Source of the DNA: Candidatus Peregrinibacteria bacterium
GTDB lineage: Bacteria; Patescibacteriota; Gracilibacteria; CAIRYL01; GCA-016699755
Direction: 5' to 3'
NCBI GenBank assembly: GCA_016699755.1
Contig: CP065009.1
Location: 496,001 to 560,000 of the forward strand
Length of the DNA stretch: 64,000 bases
Positions 36,195 to 44,686 of the stretch are shown piece by piece. Below the pieces are notes generated by a model. The model ran no database searches, was not told the DNA's origin, and worked only from the letters and a program-made list of their open reading frames with translations. Position 1 is the first letter of the stretch. Each line of letters starts with the position of its first letter. The translations under genes and the position numbers were made by a program.

Positions 36195-37607
36195 ATGGCA
36201 AAAAAGAACGCTACTTTCATCCGACAGCCCAACGAGGAAGAGCTTAGTAAGTTTCCTTCGGGAATAAAAGTTCTCATTAAAAAGGGAAGAGAACATGGGT
36301 TTGTTACCCAACAGGAACTCATGAAAGCGATTCCTGAGGTAGAGTATAACGTTATTCTTCTCGATGAGGTCTACACGCTTTTTATGGAGCTCGGTATTGA
36401 GGTTATTGATGTTCGAGATGATCTCATTTGGAAACGAAATGAGAAGGAGGAAAAACCAAAAAAAGAAGGAAAGGCGGTAAAAGGTAAAAAGCAAAAGGAT
36501 GGTGAGCTCTCTACTATTTTACGAGAGGGGAGACATGGTCTTGATGATGCTGAGGAAGACATGTTGGATCCTGATCAATTTCTAGGACCTGAAGAAGATA
36601 TTGAAGATCAGGAGATTGATGTTCCTTTAGATGTTTCAGATGAAGAAGATCCCGAAGAGGAAGACTCTTATCTTTCTGATGAGGAGCGTCGACGAATGCT
36701 CGATATTTCAGAGATTGCAAACGATTCTGTGCGTATGTATCTTTCTGAGATTGGGCGTGTTCCGCTTTTAACCGGAGAAGAAGAAAAAAAATTAGCACGG
36801 CGTATTTCAAAAGGAGATATGTCTGCAAAACAATACCTTGCCGAAGCAAATCTTCGACTTGTGGTTTCTATTGCAAAAAAATATATCGGACGAGGACTTT
36901 CTTTTCTCGATCTCATCCAAGAGGGGAATATTGGACTCTTTCGTGCAGTTGAAAAATTTGATCCCGAAAGAGGATTTAAATTCTCCACATATGCAACATG
37001 GTGGATTCGTCAGGCAATTACGCGTGCTATTGCCGATCAGGCACGAACAATTCGTATACCGGTGCACATGGTAGAAACCATTAATAAACTCACTCACACT
37101 CAACGCCGTCTTGCTCAGGAATTTGGACGTGAACCAACAGTAGAAGAACTCGCAGCAGAAATGGACATGGAAGTAAAGAAAGTACGGCATATTAAGAAAA
37201 TATCACAGGATATCCTCTCTCTTGAAGCGCCTGTCGGTGCTGAAGAAGACAGTAAACTCGGGGATTTTATCCAAGATGATGAGACCATTTCTCCTACCGA
37301 ATCAACAAGCCGTCAAATTCTCAAGGAAAATATTCAAGAAATTCTCCAGTACCTCACTCCACGTGAAGCGAAGATTATCGAAATGCGATTTGGACTTCGA
37401 GATGGTATTGGTCACACACTTGAAGAAGTAGGGCGTGAATTTGGAGTAACTCGCGAACGTATTCGCCAAATTGAAGCAAAAGTACTTCAAAAATTAAAAG
37501 ATCATCCCACGAGCGAAAAAATTCGTGATTCTTTTGATACCTTTGATGATCGAAGAGGGAAACCAAAGGGGAAAAAGCCCGTTGCTCAGGGAGATATTGT
37601 TCGCTAA
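36195..37607 (+). CDS. rpoD: Primary sigma factor RpoD
   Basis: Housekeeping sigma factor. Region 1.1 is present (residues about 12-75, FPSGIKVLIKKGREHGFVTQ), followed by a charged acidic linker. Region 1.2 begins SVRMYLSEIGRVPLLTGEEE; region 2 includes DLIQEGNIGLFRAVEKFD and FSTYATWWIRQAITRAI (the -10 recognition helix); region 3 has EPTVEELAAEM; region 4 ends with HTLEEVGREFGVTRERIRQI (the -35 recognition helix). At 470 residues it is a complete group 1 factor. The predicted TTGnnn/TATAAT promoters in the window fit its conserved reading helices. Confidence 0.97.
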   Translation: MAKKNATFIRQPNEEELSKFPSGIKVLIKKGREHGFVTQQELMKAIPEVEYNVILLDEVYTLFMELGIEVIDVRDDLIWKRNEKEEKPKKEGKAVKGKKQKDGELSTILREGRHGLDDAEEDMLDPDQFLGPEEDIEDQEIDVPLDVSDEEDPEEEDSYLSDEERRRMLDISEIANDSVRMYLSEIGRVPLLTGEEEKKLARRISKGDMSAKQYLAEANLRLVVSIAKKYIGRGLSFLDLIQEGNIGLFRAVEKFDPERGFKFSTYATWWIRQAITRAIADQARTIRIPVHMVETINKLTHTQRRLAQEFGREPTVEELAAEMDMEVKKVRHIKKISQDILSLEAPVGAEEDSKLGDFIQDDETISPTESTSRQILKENIQEILQYLTPREAKIIEMRFGLRDGIGHTLEEVGREFGVTRERIRQIEAKVLQKLKDHPTSEKIRDSFDTFDDRRGKPKGKKPVAQGDIVR

Positions 37608-37627
37608 TTTTCTTTTCTCGATTTTTT

Positions 37628-38146
37628 ATGTCCTCAACTTCCGGAAAACTTGGAAAATCTCAGATAATTACTGAAGACGCTGTTCTTCTTACCGAAGAGG
37701 GGCTTCAGCAACTCAAGAAAGAACTGCAGTATCTAAAAACAGAAAAACGTCGAATGGTGGCAGAACGACTTCAAGAAGCGATTGCCTACGGAGATCTCTC
37801 TGAAAACTCTGAATACGAAGAGGCGAAGAATGAGCAGGCATTTGTAGAAGGACGAATTCTTGAGATTGAGAAAATGGTCAAAAATGCGCAACTCATCGAT
37901 GAGAAAAAGGCGCATTCTGCTAAGACCGTTCAGATTGGAACAACTGTCACCATTCAGCTTTTGGAAAAAGGAGAAAAGTCAGAAGAATTTACAATTGTTG
38001 GTTCTACAGAAGCAGATCCAATGAAATCTCGAATTTCAAATGTTTCTCCTGTTGGACGAGCACTTCTTGGGGCGAAAAAGGGAGAAAAGGTAAAAGTTCA
38101 GGCTCCTGCTGGAGTTTTTGAATATGAGATTCTCGATCTCCATTAA
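37628..38146 (+). CDS. greA: Transcription elongation factor GreA
   Basis: Stimulates RNA cleavage in backtracked RNA polymerase. The N-terminal coiled coil spans about residues 20-90 (LTEEGLQQLKKELQYLKTEK; conserved tip GDLSENSEYEEAKNEQ). The C-terminal FKBP-like domain includes EEFTIVGSTEADP, ISNVSPVGRALLGAKKGEKV and VQAPAGVFEYEILDL. At 172 residues it is slightly longer than E. coli GreA through an N-terminal extension. It starts 20 bp after rpoD with a T-rich pyrimidine leader and ends the dnaG-rpoD-greA run. Confidence 0.95.
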   Translation: MSSTSGKLGKSQIITEDAVLLTEEGLQQLKKELQYLKTEKRRMVAERLQEAIAYGDLSENSEYEEAKNEQAFVEGRILEIEKMVKNAQLIDEKKAHSAKTVQIGTTVTIQLLEKGEKSEEFTIVGSTEADPMKSRISNVSPVGRALLGAKKGEKVKVQAPAGVFEYEILDLH

Positions 38147-38241
38147 GAGGTTTCTATTGTCTTTCATTTTCTTTGAAGCAGGTCTTTTGAAATTTTTGAG
38201 AACAAATTCTTGAATGCTACAAAAAAATGTCCTCTAAAAAT

Positions 38242-38271
38242 TTGCATTATAAATATAAAATATGTTATAAT
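38242..38271 (+). promoter_or_regulatory. Predicted sigma-70 promoter of the WxL-like locus
   Basis: TTGCAT at 38242-38247, an 18-bp spacer, then a perfect TATAAT at 38266-38271. Transcription would begin near 38278, about 170 bases before the first gene of the surface locus. Confidence 0.65.
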
Positions 38272-38447
38272 AATAACAGAAATGTATTTAACCCATTTTT
38301 TACATAAAGAAATAAACATGTAATTACCTCTCGCTCTCCCCCTCTTATTCCTGTTTGAAGAAGAGGATGTTGAATTCGGAGGAGAGTTTAGTATGGTTTT
38401 CTTTTTCGAAGGCTGTTTTTTTCTTGTGTTTTTCTTTTTCTTTTTTT

Positions 38448-39158
38448 ATGTCTTTTTTATTTTCTCGCTGTTTGCGATGCAGAAGTCTTTTTCTTTTTCT
38501 TCTCGGATGCATTTTCTGTTCTGGTATTTTTACCACTACTGTTTTTGCTGCTCCAAAATCACAATTTTCCCAAGTCATAAATCCGGGAATACTCGGTGTC
38601 GATATTGTGAATGGAAATCTGGAGTCAGTCGAAAATCCTTCTGTGCAAATGGATCCTCTTCCCTTTTCTTTCGCATGTCAAACCAGCACGGGAACAATCG
38701 GAACAAGCGAGGAGCAGATATATATCCAAAATCCTTTTGGTGCCAACAATGGCTGGACGCTTACACTTTCTTCAGAAAATCCGAAAAAACTCTGGGAGGG
38801 AATCGATTCCGAAGGAAATTCCGTTCGTTATGATTTTAATGATCCTGCTGGAAATGGTTGTGATGACGGTTCGGATGCAGATGCATTTGGTGGACAGCTT
38901 CTTGTTGATCCGAGTAGCGCTCATATCGAAACCGGAATTTGTAAAAATTGCACGACCGATCATGTTTCAGTAGGAACTCTTGCATCTTTTGAAGAGGGAG
39001 TAACGGATACCATTACTCTTCTTTCTGGTTCTGCCGCGTCTGATGATGTTGGTGATTGGGTTTTACAAGGCATTCATCTTGAACAAAATATTCCAGCCGA
39101 ACAGAGAGCAAGCGAAAACTATGCCATTGACCTTACGCTTTCTCTTCAAGCAATCTAG
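38448..39158 (+). CDS. WxL-like surface protein (first copy)
   Basis: Exported protein of 236 residues from ATG at 38448. The signal peptide is basic (RCLRCRS) then hydrophobic (LFLFLLGCIFCSGIF), with cleavage after VFA. The mature domain resembles the WxL fold of Gram-positive wall-bound proteins: WTLTLS in GWTLTLSSE, and WVLQ in GDWVLQGIHLEQNIPAEQ, ending NYAIDLTLSLQAI. A D/G-rich loop (GCDDGSDADAFGG) may bind calcium. The frame opens further up at TTG 38355 and ATG 38367; the start is placed at 38448 because it gives a clean signal peptide. A paralogue lies at 40415. Confidence 0.75.
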   Translation: MSFLFSRCLRCRSLFLFLLGCIFCSGIFTTTVFAAPKSQFSQVINPGILGVDIVNGNLESVENPSVQMDPLPFSFACQTSTGTIGTSEEQIYIQNPFGANNGWTLTLSSENPKKLWEGIDSEGNSVRYDFNDPAGNGCDDGSDADAFGGQLLVDPSSAHIETGICKNCTTDHVSVGTLASFEEGVTDTITLLSGSAASDDVGDWVLQGIHLEQNIPAEQRASENYAIDLTLSLQAI

Positions 39159-39185
39159 ATCTTTCTCTCTTTTTCCTTCTCTCTT

Positions 39186-40418
39186 ATGAAAAAACAAAAA
39201 CAAATAGCTGTAGCAATTCTTTCTTTTCTTTTTGTGAGTTTTCCGACTTCCGCCCTGGGAATTGGATACGGTGGAATTGGAGGAGAACCCGCATATCCTG
39301 ATCCATCAATTCCGAAGAGCGATTCGATTTTTCTCTTCACACTTCACTCAGGAGAGAACGAAGATGGTGGTTTGCGTGTTATCAATAATACCGATGAGGA
39401 AAAGCGTATCCATATTTCTTCTGTCGATGCTGAAACAGCAACTGGTGGTGCCTTTTCCTGCCAATCAGAAAGCGCTTCAAAAGAAGAGGTGGGGAAGTGG
39501 ATTGCCCTCGAAAGTGATGCAATATCTCTTCCTCCTTTTTCAAATGTGATTGTTCCTTTCCGCGTCCTCCTTCCTGAAAATGTTTCTCCGGGGAGTCACG
39601 AAGGATGTCTTGTGCTCGAAGACTCCGATCAAATTCCTGAAGAGCACGGTGGAATTCGTCTGCGTTTTCGGACTGGTATTCGTGTCTCTATAACTGTTCC
39701 GGGAAATATATATGAAAAAATAATTTCCGCCGGACTTTCCGTGGCATTTCGACAAAAGGAAGATGGGGAGACAAAAATCCTTCTTCAACCAAAGGTAAAA
39801 AACATGGGAAATATTTCCCTTGAGGCAGAAGCAAAAGTTTCTGCTCGACCGCTCTTTTCTTGGAAGGAGCCAAAAATTCAATCTGCCCTCTTTCCCATCT
39901 CAAAAGGAGAAACAGTGGATTGGAATTTTGAGATGCCATCTCCCTTTTGGGGTGGTGTCTATCGGGCAGAAAGTTCTTTTGAGTATACAAAAAATCAATA
40001 TTCAGAGGCATCAATAGAAAAAGATGATAAGGCAGAGGCAAAGTACTCTACCTCTCTTCAAACAAATATGTTCTCAGAAAATACCACTAAATCTTCGCTA
40101 TCAACTTCAGAAAATGTTCGTATTCCAGGAGAAACAGTATGGTTTTTTGTTACCCCTTCTCCGGTTGCTATGGCAATAGAAGTTTCACTTCTCTCATTTC
40201 TTTTTCTGTTGGGGTTCTTGCGGTGGATCTCCTATTGGAGAAAAAAGTGGATCCTTTTCTCTTGGATTCCACATATTGTTCAAAAAGGAGAGACACTCTA
40301 CGCACTTGCAGAGCAGCATGACGTTGCATGGAAAATTGTTGCCAAAGCAAATAAGTTACATGCTCCCTATCATTTTCAGGGAGGTGAAAAAATTCTTCTC
40401 CCCCCTGAAGAACAGTGA
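39186..40418 (+). CDS. DUF916/WxLIP-like membrane protein with C-terminal LysM
   Basis: A 410-residue protein between two WxL-like genes. After a signal peptide (residues 1-24, ending TSALG) it has two Ig-like halves resembling the DUF916 pair of WxL-interacting proteins. The first carries LRVINNTDEEKRIHISSVDA and the second VKNMGNISLEAEAKVSARP. A membrane span follows at about 319-340 (PVAMAIEVSLLSFLFLLGFL) with basic residues (RWISYWRKKW) behind it. A LysM ends the protein (about 357-405, VQKGETLYALAEQHDVAWKI). By the positive-inside rule the LysM is cytoplasmic, which is unusual for a peptidoglycan-binding module. Confidence 0.75.
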   Translation: MKKQKQIAVAILSFLFVSFPTSALGIGYGGIGGEPAYPDPSIPKSDSIFLFTLHSGENEDGGLRVINNTDEEKRIHISSVDAETATGGAFSCQSESASKEEVGKWIALESDAISLPPFSNVIVPFRVLLPENVSPGSHEGCLVLEDSDQIPEEHGGIRLRFRTGIRVSITVPGNIYEKIISAGLSVAFRQKEDGETKILLQPKVKNMGNISLEAEAKVSARPLFSWKEPKIQSALFPISKGETVDWNFEMPSPFWGGVYRAESSFEYTKNQYSEASIEKDDKAEAKYSTSLQTNMFSENTTKSSLSTSENVRIPGETVWFFVTPSPVAMAIEVSLLSFLFLLGFLRWISYWRKKWILFSWIPHIVQKGETLYALAEQHDVAWKIVAKANKLHAPYHFQGGEKILLPPEEQ

Positions 40419-41074
40419 AAAAGCTCATTTTCCTCTTTGCGTCTCCTGTTATTTTTTTTGGAGGGCTCTCGTTTTCGTCAGGAGAGCCCCCTGCTTTTTT
40501 ATACGTCGATAAGAATCCCGTTATTAAAAATGATATTCTCTCTACAGAAATAGTCGATTTTCAGGGGGCGCTCATTCGTTTTCCAATAATTATTTTTTCT
40601 CCACTTACTACAAGTTTTCATGAGCAGATTTCCACTGCTGTACTTGGTACATCTTCCCAGCGGATTGTTGTGAAAAATAACACAAAAAATCAGCGATGGA
40701 CACTGACGCTTTCTGCGTCGAAAGGGAGTTCTGCCCTCTGGAAAGATGAGGGAAAGATATATGATTGGAATGATGAATCGGGAAAAGATGGAAACGATCA
40801 GGACATAGTGGGCGGCAAACTCTCAGTCGATCCAACAGAAATGCACATTCTCGCAAAAGAAGGATGTTCTGCAAAAGGAATTTCCCCAGGAATTCCAGCA
40901 TCATTTTCAGAAAAAAAAGGAGTGGAAAATATTACTATTGCCGTAGCGGGGAATACAGCAAATTCCAATTGTGAGTGGAGTTTTACGAATATTCGGCTCT
41001 CTCAAGTTATCCCAGCAGAACAATCAGCAGGAAACTATACACTCGATATGACCCTGACGATTACGGCATTTTAG
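40415..41074 (+). CDS. WxL-like surface protein (second copy)
   Basis: A 219-residue exported protein. It starts with GTG at 40415, overlapping the stop of the DUF916/LysM gene by 4 bases (GTGA), so translation is coupled. A signal peptide occupies residues 1-22 or so (LIFLFASPVIFFGGLSFS). The mature part parallels the first copy: RWTLTLSASKG, then KDGNDQDIVGGKLSVDP, and a closing WSFTNIRLSQVIPAEQSAGN followed by YTLDMTLTITAF. The GNDQDIVGG loop again resembles a metal site. The gene pair around a WxLIP-like partner strongly suggests a surface complex. Confidence 0.75.
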   Translation: MKKLIFLFASPVIFFGGLSFSSGEPPAFLYVDKNPVIKNDILSTEIVDFQGALIRFPIIIFSPLTTSFHEQISTAVLGTSSQRIVVKNNTKNQRWTLTLSASKGSSALWKDEGKIYDWNDESGKDGNDQDIVGGKLSVDPTEMHILAKEGCSAKGISPGIPASFSEKKGVENITIAVAGNTANSNCEWSFTNIRLSQVIPAEQSAGNYTLDMTLTITAF

Positions 41075-41113
41075 AGATGGTGATTCGGTTCTTTTTTTGG
41101 CAAAATCAGAAAT

Positions 41114-43153
41114 GTGAAACTCAAACTTTCTACTCCTATTACGCGCGCGCTCCTTCATACAACAGATGATCGTATTGATCTCCTTCGAGAAATTGGTATT
41201 TTTACTCTTCGTGATTTTCTGGAATTTTTTCCTCGAGCGCATGAAGATTATTCTGTTCCGAAAGATCTTTCTAGTGTTCGGGCAGATGAGAAAAATTTAC
41301 TCCGCGGAGTATTTTTAAGCATTCAAAAAGAACAAACAAAATTCGGCAAAATAATTCTCCGTGGCATTTTTCAAGAAGAAAAAAGCGGTACAGAGATGGA
41401 ATGCGTGTGGTTTAATAATCCAACACTCCTCAATCGTCTCCCCATTCGAGTGCCAGTAATGATTTTTGCGCGTGCAAAACTTTCATATGGAAAGGTGTCA
41501 CTTCAAAATCCAGAGTTTGAACAGGCTTCTTCTAGTGTTCATTTTGGGCGTATTGCTCCAGTGTATCGAGAGCACAAAAAGCTGAGTGCAAGTTGGATTC
41601 GGCAAAAAATTCATAGTCTCCTTCCAGTGGCAGAAGTATTTCCAGATATTCTTCCAAAATCGGTAGAAAAGGCAGAAAGTCTTCTTTCACGTGATCAGGC
41701 AATTCGGAATCTCCATTTTCCAGAATCGGAAAAACTTCTTTCTGCCGCACGAAAAACTATGGCATTTGAGAAGATTTTTCTTTCTCAACTCTCCGCACTT
41801 CTTCGGAAAAAACGGTGGGAAGAAGAAGGGGAGGGGAAAGCACTTTCGGTTCCACTTGATGCGGATCTCATAAGGCGATTTTTCGATTCACTTCCCTTTA
41901 CTCCAACAAATTCTCAAAAAATTGCCATTTTTGAAATCTTGAAAGATTTTGAAAAAAAAGTCCCCATGCTGAGACTTTTAGAAGGAGATGTAGGATCAGG
42001 AAAAACACTTGTGGCGATTTCTGCCGCTATCCCCATTCTTGAGGCGGGGGGTCAGGTTGCTTTTCTTGCCCCGACAGAAATTTTAGCAAAACAGCATCTT
42101 CGGAGTATTTCTCATTTTCTCCATGCCTTTCGTCCAAATGTTTCCATTGAACTCCTTACCGGAAGCATAACCGGAAAAAAACGAGAGCAGATTTTACACG
42201 ATCTTCGCATGGGACATATCTCTGTTATTCTTGGGACACATGCGCTCCTTGAAGAGAATGTAGTATTTCAAAACCTCTCTTTTGTCGTGATTGATGAGCA
42301 ACATCGTTTTGGAGTTTTTCAGCGAGATCGTCTTATTCAAAAAGGAGCTCCTCATACTCTCCAGATGACTGCGACTCCCATTCCACGAACACTCGCTATG
42401 ATTGCCTATGGTGATCAAGCACTTTCGGTGCTCATGGAACTTCCCCCTGGACGAAAAGTCATTCACACAAAAGTGGTTCCTCCTATGAGTCGAGAGCAAG
42501 TAATGCGTTTTGTAGCGTTAGAAGTAGAAAAAGGAAGACAAGGATTTGTAGTTTGTCCACTTGTTCATGAGTCTGATGCCCTTGAAGTAAAAGCCGCCAC
42601 TAAGGAATGTGAACGACTTCGGGAAGAATGCCCCAATCTTCGTATAGGACTTCTTCATGGACAAATGAGTTCGAGTGAAAAAGATGAAGTGATGCGAGCT
42701 TTTCAAGAAAAAGTGTTTGATATCCTCGTTTCTACCGCTGTAGTAGAAGTAGGAGTTGATGTTCCCAATGCAACAATGATGCTTATTGAGGGTGCTGAAC
42801 GATTTGGCATTGCTCAACTCCATCAGTTTCGAGGACGAGTTGGACGTGGAGAGTATCAATCGTATTGTTTTCTTTTTCCCACAGAAGAGCCGACACGTCG
42901 TCTTCGTGCTCTTGAGCAAGAATCGTGCGGGTTTCGTCTCGCAGAAATTGATCTCCACTTACGTGGTCCGGGTGAACTTTTTGGAACTCGCCAATCTGGT
43001 ATTCCCGATTTAACTATGGAAGATGTGGCAGATCCTCGTATTGTTGCCACTGCTCGTTCTCGGGCGGAAGAATTTTTAGAAAATCATTCGATTCCTGATT
43101 TTCCAGAAATAGAAAGAGTACTGCAAAAAATGGAACGAACATCTGAATCCTAA
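41114..43153 (+). CDS. recG: ATP-dependent DNA helicase RecG
   Basis: Branch-migration helicase that remodels stalled forks. The N-terminal wedge domain includes FFPRAHEDYSVPKDLSSVRA and the OB fold. Helicase motifs are LLEGDVGSGKTLVAISAAIP (motif I), FLAPTEILAKQHL, the DEQH box in FVVIDEQHRFGVFQRD, QMTATPIPRTLAMIAYGD, and AERFGIAQLHQFRGRVGRGE (motif VI). GTG at 41114 gives MKLKLSTPITRAL and 679 residues. A perfect hairpin terminator lies downstream at 43186-43215. Confidence 0.96.
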   Translation: MKLKLSTPITRALLHTTDDRIDLLREIGIFTLRDFLEFFPRAHEDYSVPKDLSSVRADEKNLLRGVFLSIQKEQTKFGKIILRGIFQEEKSGTEMECVWFNNPTLLNRLPIRVPVMIFARAKLSYGKVSLQNPEFEQASSSVHFGRIAPVYREHKKLSASWIRQKIHSLLPVAEVFPDILPKSVEKAESLLSRDQAIRNLHFPESEKLLSAARKTMAFEKIFLSQLSALLRKKRWEEEGEGKALSVPLDADLIRRFFDSLPFTPTNSQKIAIFEILKDFEKKVPMLRLLEGDVGSGKTLVAISAAIPILEAGGQVAFLAPTEILAKQHLRSISHFLHAFRPNVSIELLTGSITGKKREQILHDLRMGHISVILGTHALLEENVVFQNLSFVVIDEQHRFGVFQRDRLIQKGAPHTLQMTATPIPRTLAMIAYGDQALSVLMELPPGRKVIHTKVVPPMSREQVMRFVALEVEKGRQGFVVCPLVHESDALEVKAATKECERLREECPNLRIGLLHGQMSSSEKDEVMRAFQEKVFDILVSTAVVEVGVDVPNATMMLIEGAERFGIAQLHQFRGRVGRGEYQSYCFLFPTEEPTRRLRALEQESCGFRLAEIDLHLRGPGELFGTRQSGIPDLTMEDVADPRIVATARSRAEEFLENHSIPDFPEIERVLQKMERTSES

Positions 43154-43185
43154 AATTCTATTTCAATCAAAAAAAGGAATTCTAA

Positions 43186-43215
43186 AACTTTGCACAATTT
43201 TTATTGTGCAAAGTT
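43186..43215. terminator. Bidirectional hairpin terminator between recG and gdhA
   Basis: A perfect 13-bp stem AACTTTGCACAAT / ATTGTGCAAAGTT with a TTTT loop, between two convergent genes. A and T runs on either side let it act on both strands. Confidence 0.75.
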
Positions 43216-43241
43216 AAATTATATCTCATTCGCTCTTCTCT

Positions 43242-44522
43242 CTAAATTCGTCCTCGAAATTTCATTGCTCGTTCAATTCTTTTGAGTGCCGTCACAAAAG
43301 CAGATTGACGCAATGTTACGGGGTATCCTTCACCAGAAGCAATTTTTTTCTTCAATTTTTCAGAAGACTCCTCACAGAGTCTTTGATTTTCAAGAACCTC
43401 ATCAAGCGCATTATTCATAATAATCTTAAGACGCCGGTGAACTTTGTTGAGTGACCAATACAAATTTGACTCATTCTGTACAAGTTCAAAATATGAAACC
43501 GTGACACCACCTGCATTAGCAAGAATATCGGGTATAACCGGAATTCTGCGTTTTGCAAGAATTTTGTCTGCCTCTGGCGTTATTGGACCGTTGGCAAGTT
43601 CCATAATCATTTGTGCGCAAACAGCATCAACATTGTCTGATCGAACTTGATTTTCAAGAGCCGCCAAAACAAGAAGATCGCAAGAGAGAGACAAAAGTTC
43701 CTCATTGGATATCTGTTTTCCTCCTGCCATTTTTGAAACTGTTCCATGTTCTTTTAGGGCACAATATGCCCCTGGAATGTCAATGCCTTTCTCTGAAAAA
43801 ACTCCACCACCAACATCTGAAACCGCAAGAACACGAATACCTTTCTCATGAAGAAGACGTGCCATATGTCCGCCAACATTTCCAAACCCCTGAACTACCG
43901 CTGTTTGTACTTCTCTTCCTACTTTTTCGAGATAGCGTTCTAATATATAGATACCTCCTTGTGCTGTTGCCGCATCTCGACCAACACTTCCTCCAATTTC
44001 TAGTGGCTTCCCCGTCACAACACCAAAGGTTGTTTCCCCTTGAAGTCTGCTGAATTCATCGGCCATCCATCCCATAATTCTCTGATTGGTGTACATATCT
44101 GGAGCAGGAACATCTTTTCGAGGACCAATAATGGGGGCAATCGCCTGAACATAACCGCGAGTAAGTCGCTCAAGCTCTGCATCTGAAAGATGAGAGGTGT
44201 CTACCTTGACTCCCCCTTTTCCTCCGCCAAGCGGAATATTAACCACTGATGTTTTAATGCTCATCCATGCGGCAAGCGCCTTCACTTCTTCAAGATTTAA
44301 GTCTTTTGAGTAGCGCACTCCCCCTTTTGCCGGTCCACGAATAGTACTATGTTGAACTCGATACCCTTCAAATACCTGAATTTCTCCAGAATCCATGCGA
44401 ACTGGAATAGAGACAAAAAGGATGCGCTCGGGGTTTTCGAGAATAACCTTCGCATCTGCTGTCAGCTCGAGGAGATTCCCTGCTTCTTCCATTTGTGCTA
44501 ACATGTTCCGAAAAAGTGACAT
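43242..44522 (-). CDS. gdhA: Glutamate dehydrogenase (Glu/Leu/Phe/Val family)
   Basis: Interconverts glutamate with 2-oxoglutarate and ammonia. The N-terminal substrate domain has GPAKGGVRYSKDLNLEEVKA, the catalytic PLGGGKGGVKVD lysine region and KDVPAPDMYTN. The Rossmann domain opens TAVVQGFGNVGGHMARLLHE, and NGPITPEAD and VIPDILANAGGVTVSYFE follow. The 426-residue length is typical of the NAD-linked or dual-specificity hexamers of bacteria and archaea. Whether it favours glutamate over other amino acids is not certain. A 164-bp gap separates it from the aminotransferase upstream. Confidence 0.94.
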   Translation of the reverse strand: MSLFRNMLAQMEEAGNLLELTADAKVILENPERILFVSIPVRMDSGEIQVFEGYRVQHSTIRGPAKGGVRYSKDLNLEEVKALAAWMSIKTSVVNIPLGGGKGGVKVDTSHLSDAELERLTRGYVQAIAPIIGPRKDVPAPDMYTNQRIMGWMADEFSRLQGETTFGVVTGKPLEIGGSVGRDAATAQGGIYILERYLEKVGREVQTAVVQGFGNVGGHMARLLHEKGIRVLAVSDVGGGVFSEKGIDIPGAYCALKEHGTVSKMAGGKQISNEELLSLSCDLLVLAALENQVRSDNVDAVCAQMIMELANGPITPEADKILAKRRIPVIPDILANAGGVTVSYFELVQNESNLYWSLNKVHRRLKIIMNNALDEVLENQRLCEESSEKLKKKIASGEGYPVTLRQSAFVTALKRIERAMKFRGRI

Positions 44523-44686
44523 TTTTATTAATAAAAGAGAAAATCATAAACAATGGTATTTATCATTTTGTGCAAAATCAATTTATAAATCTTACAAAAC
44601 AATTCTCAAAAAAAAGATAAAAGATTCAATACTGGGCAAGGAAAATATACCTCTCCGAAAAAAGAAGCAAAAACTTTGAAGAAAAA

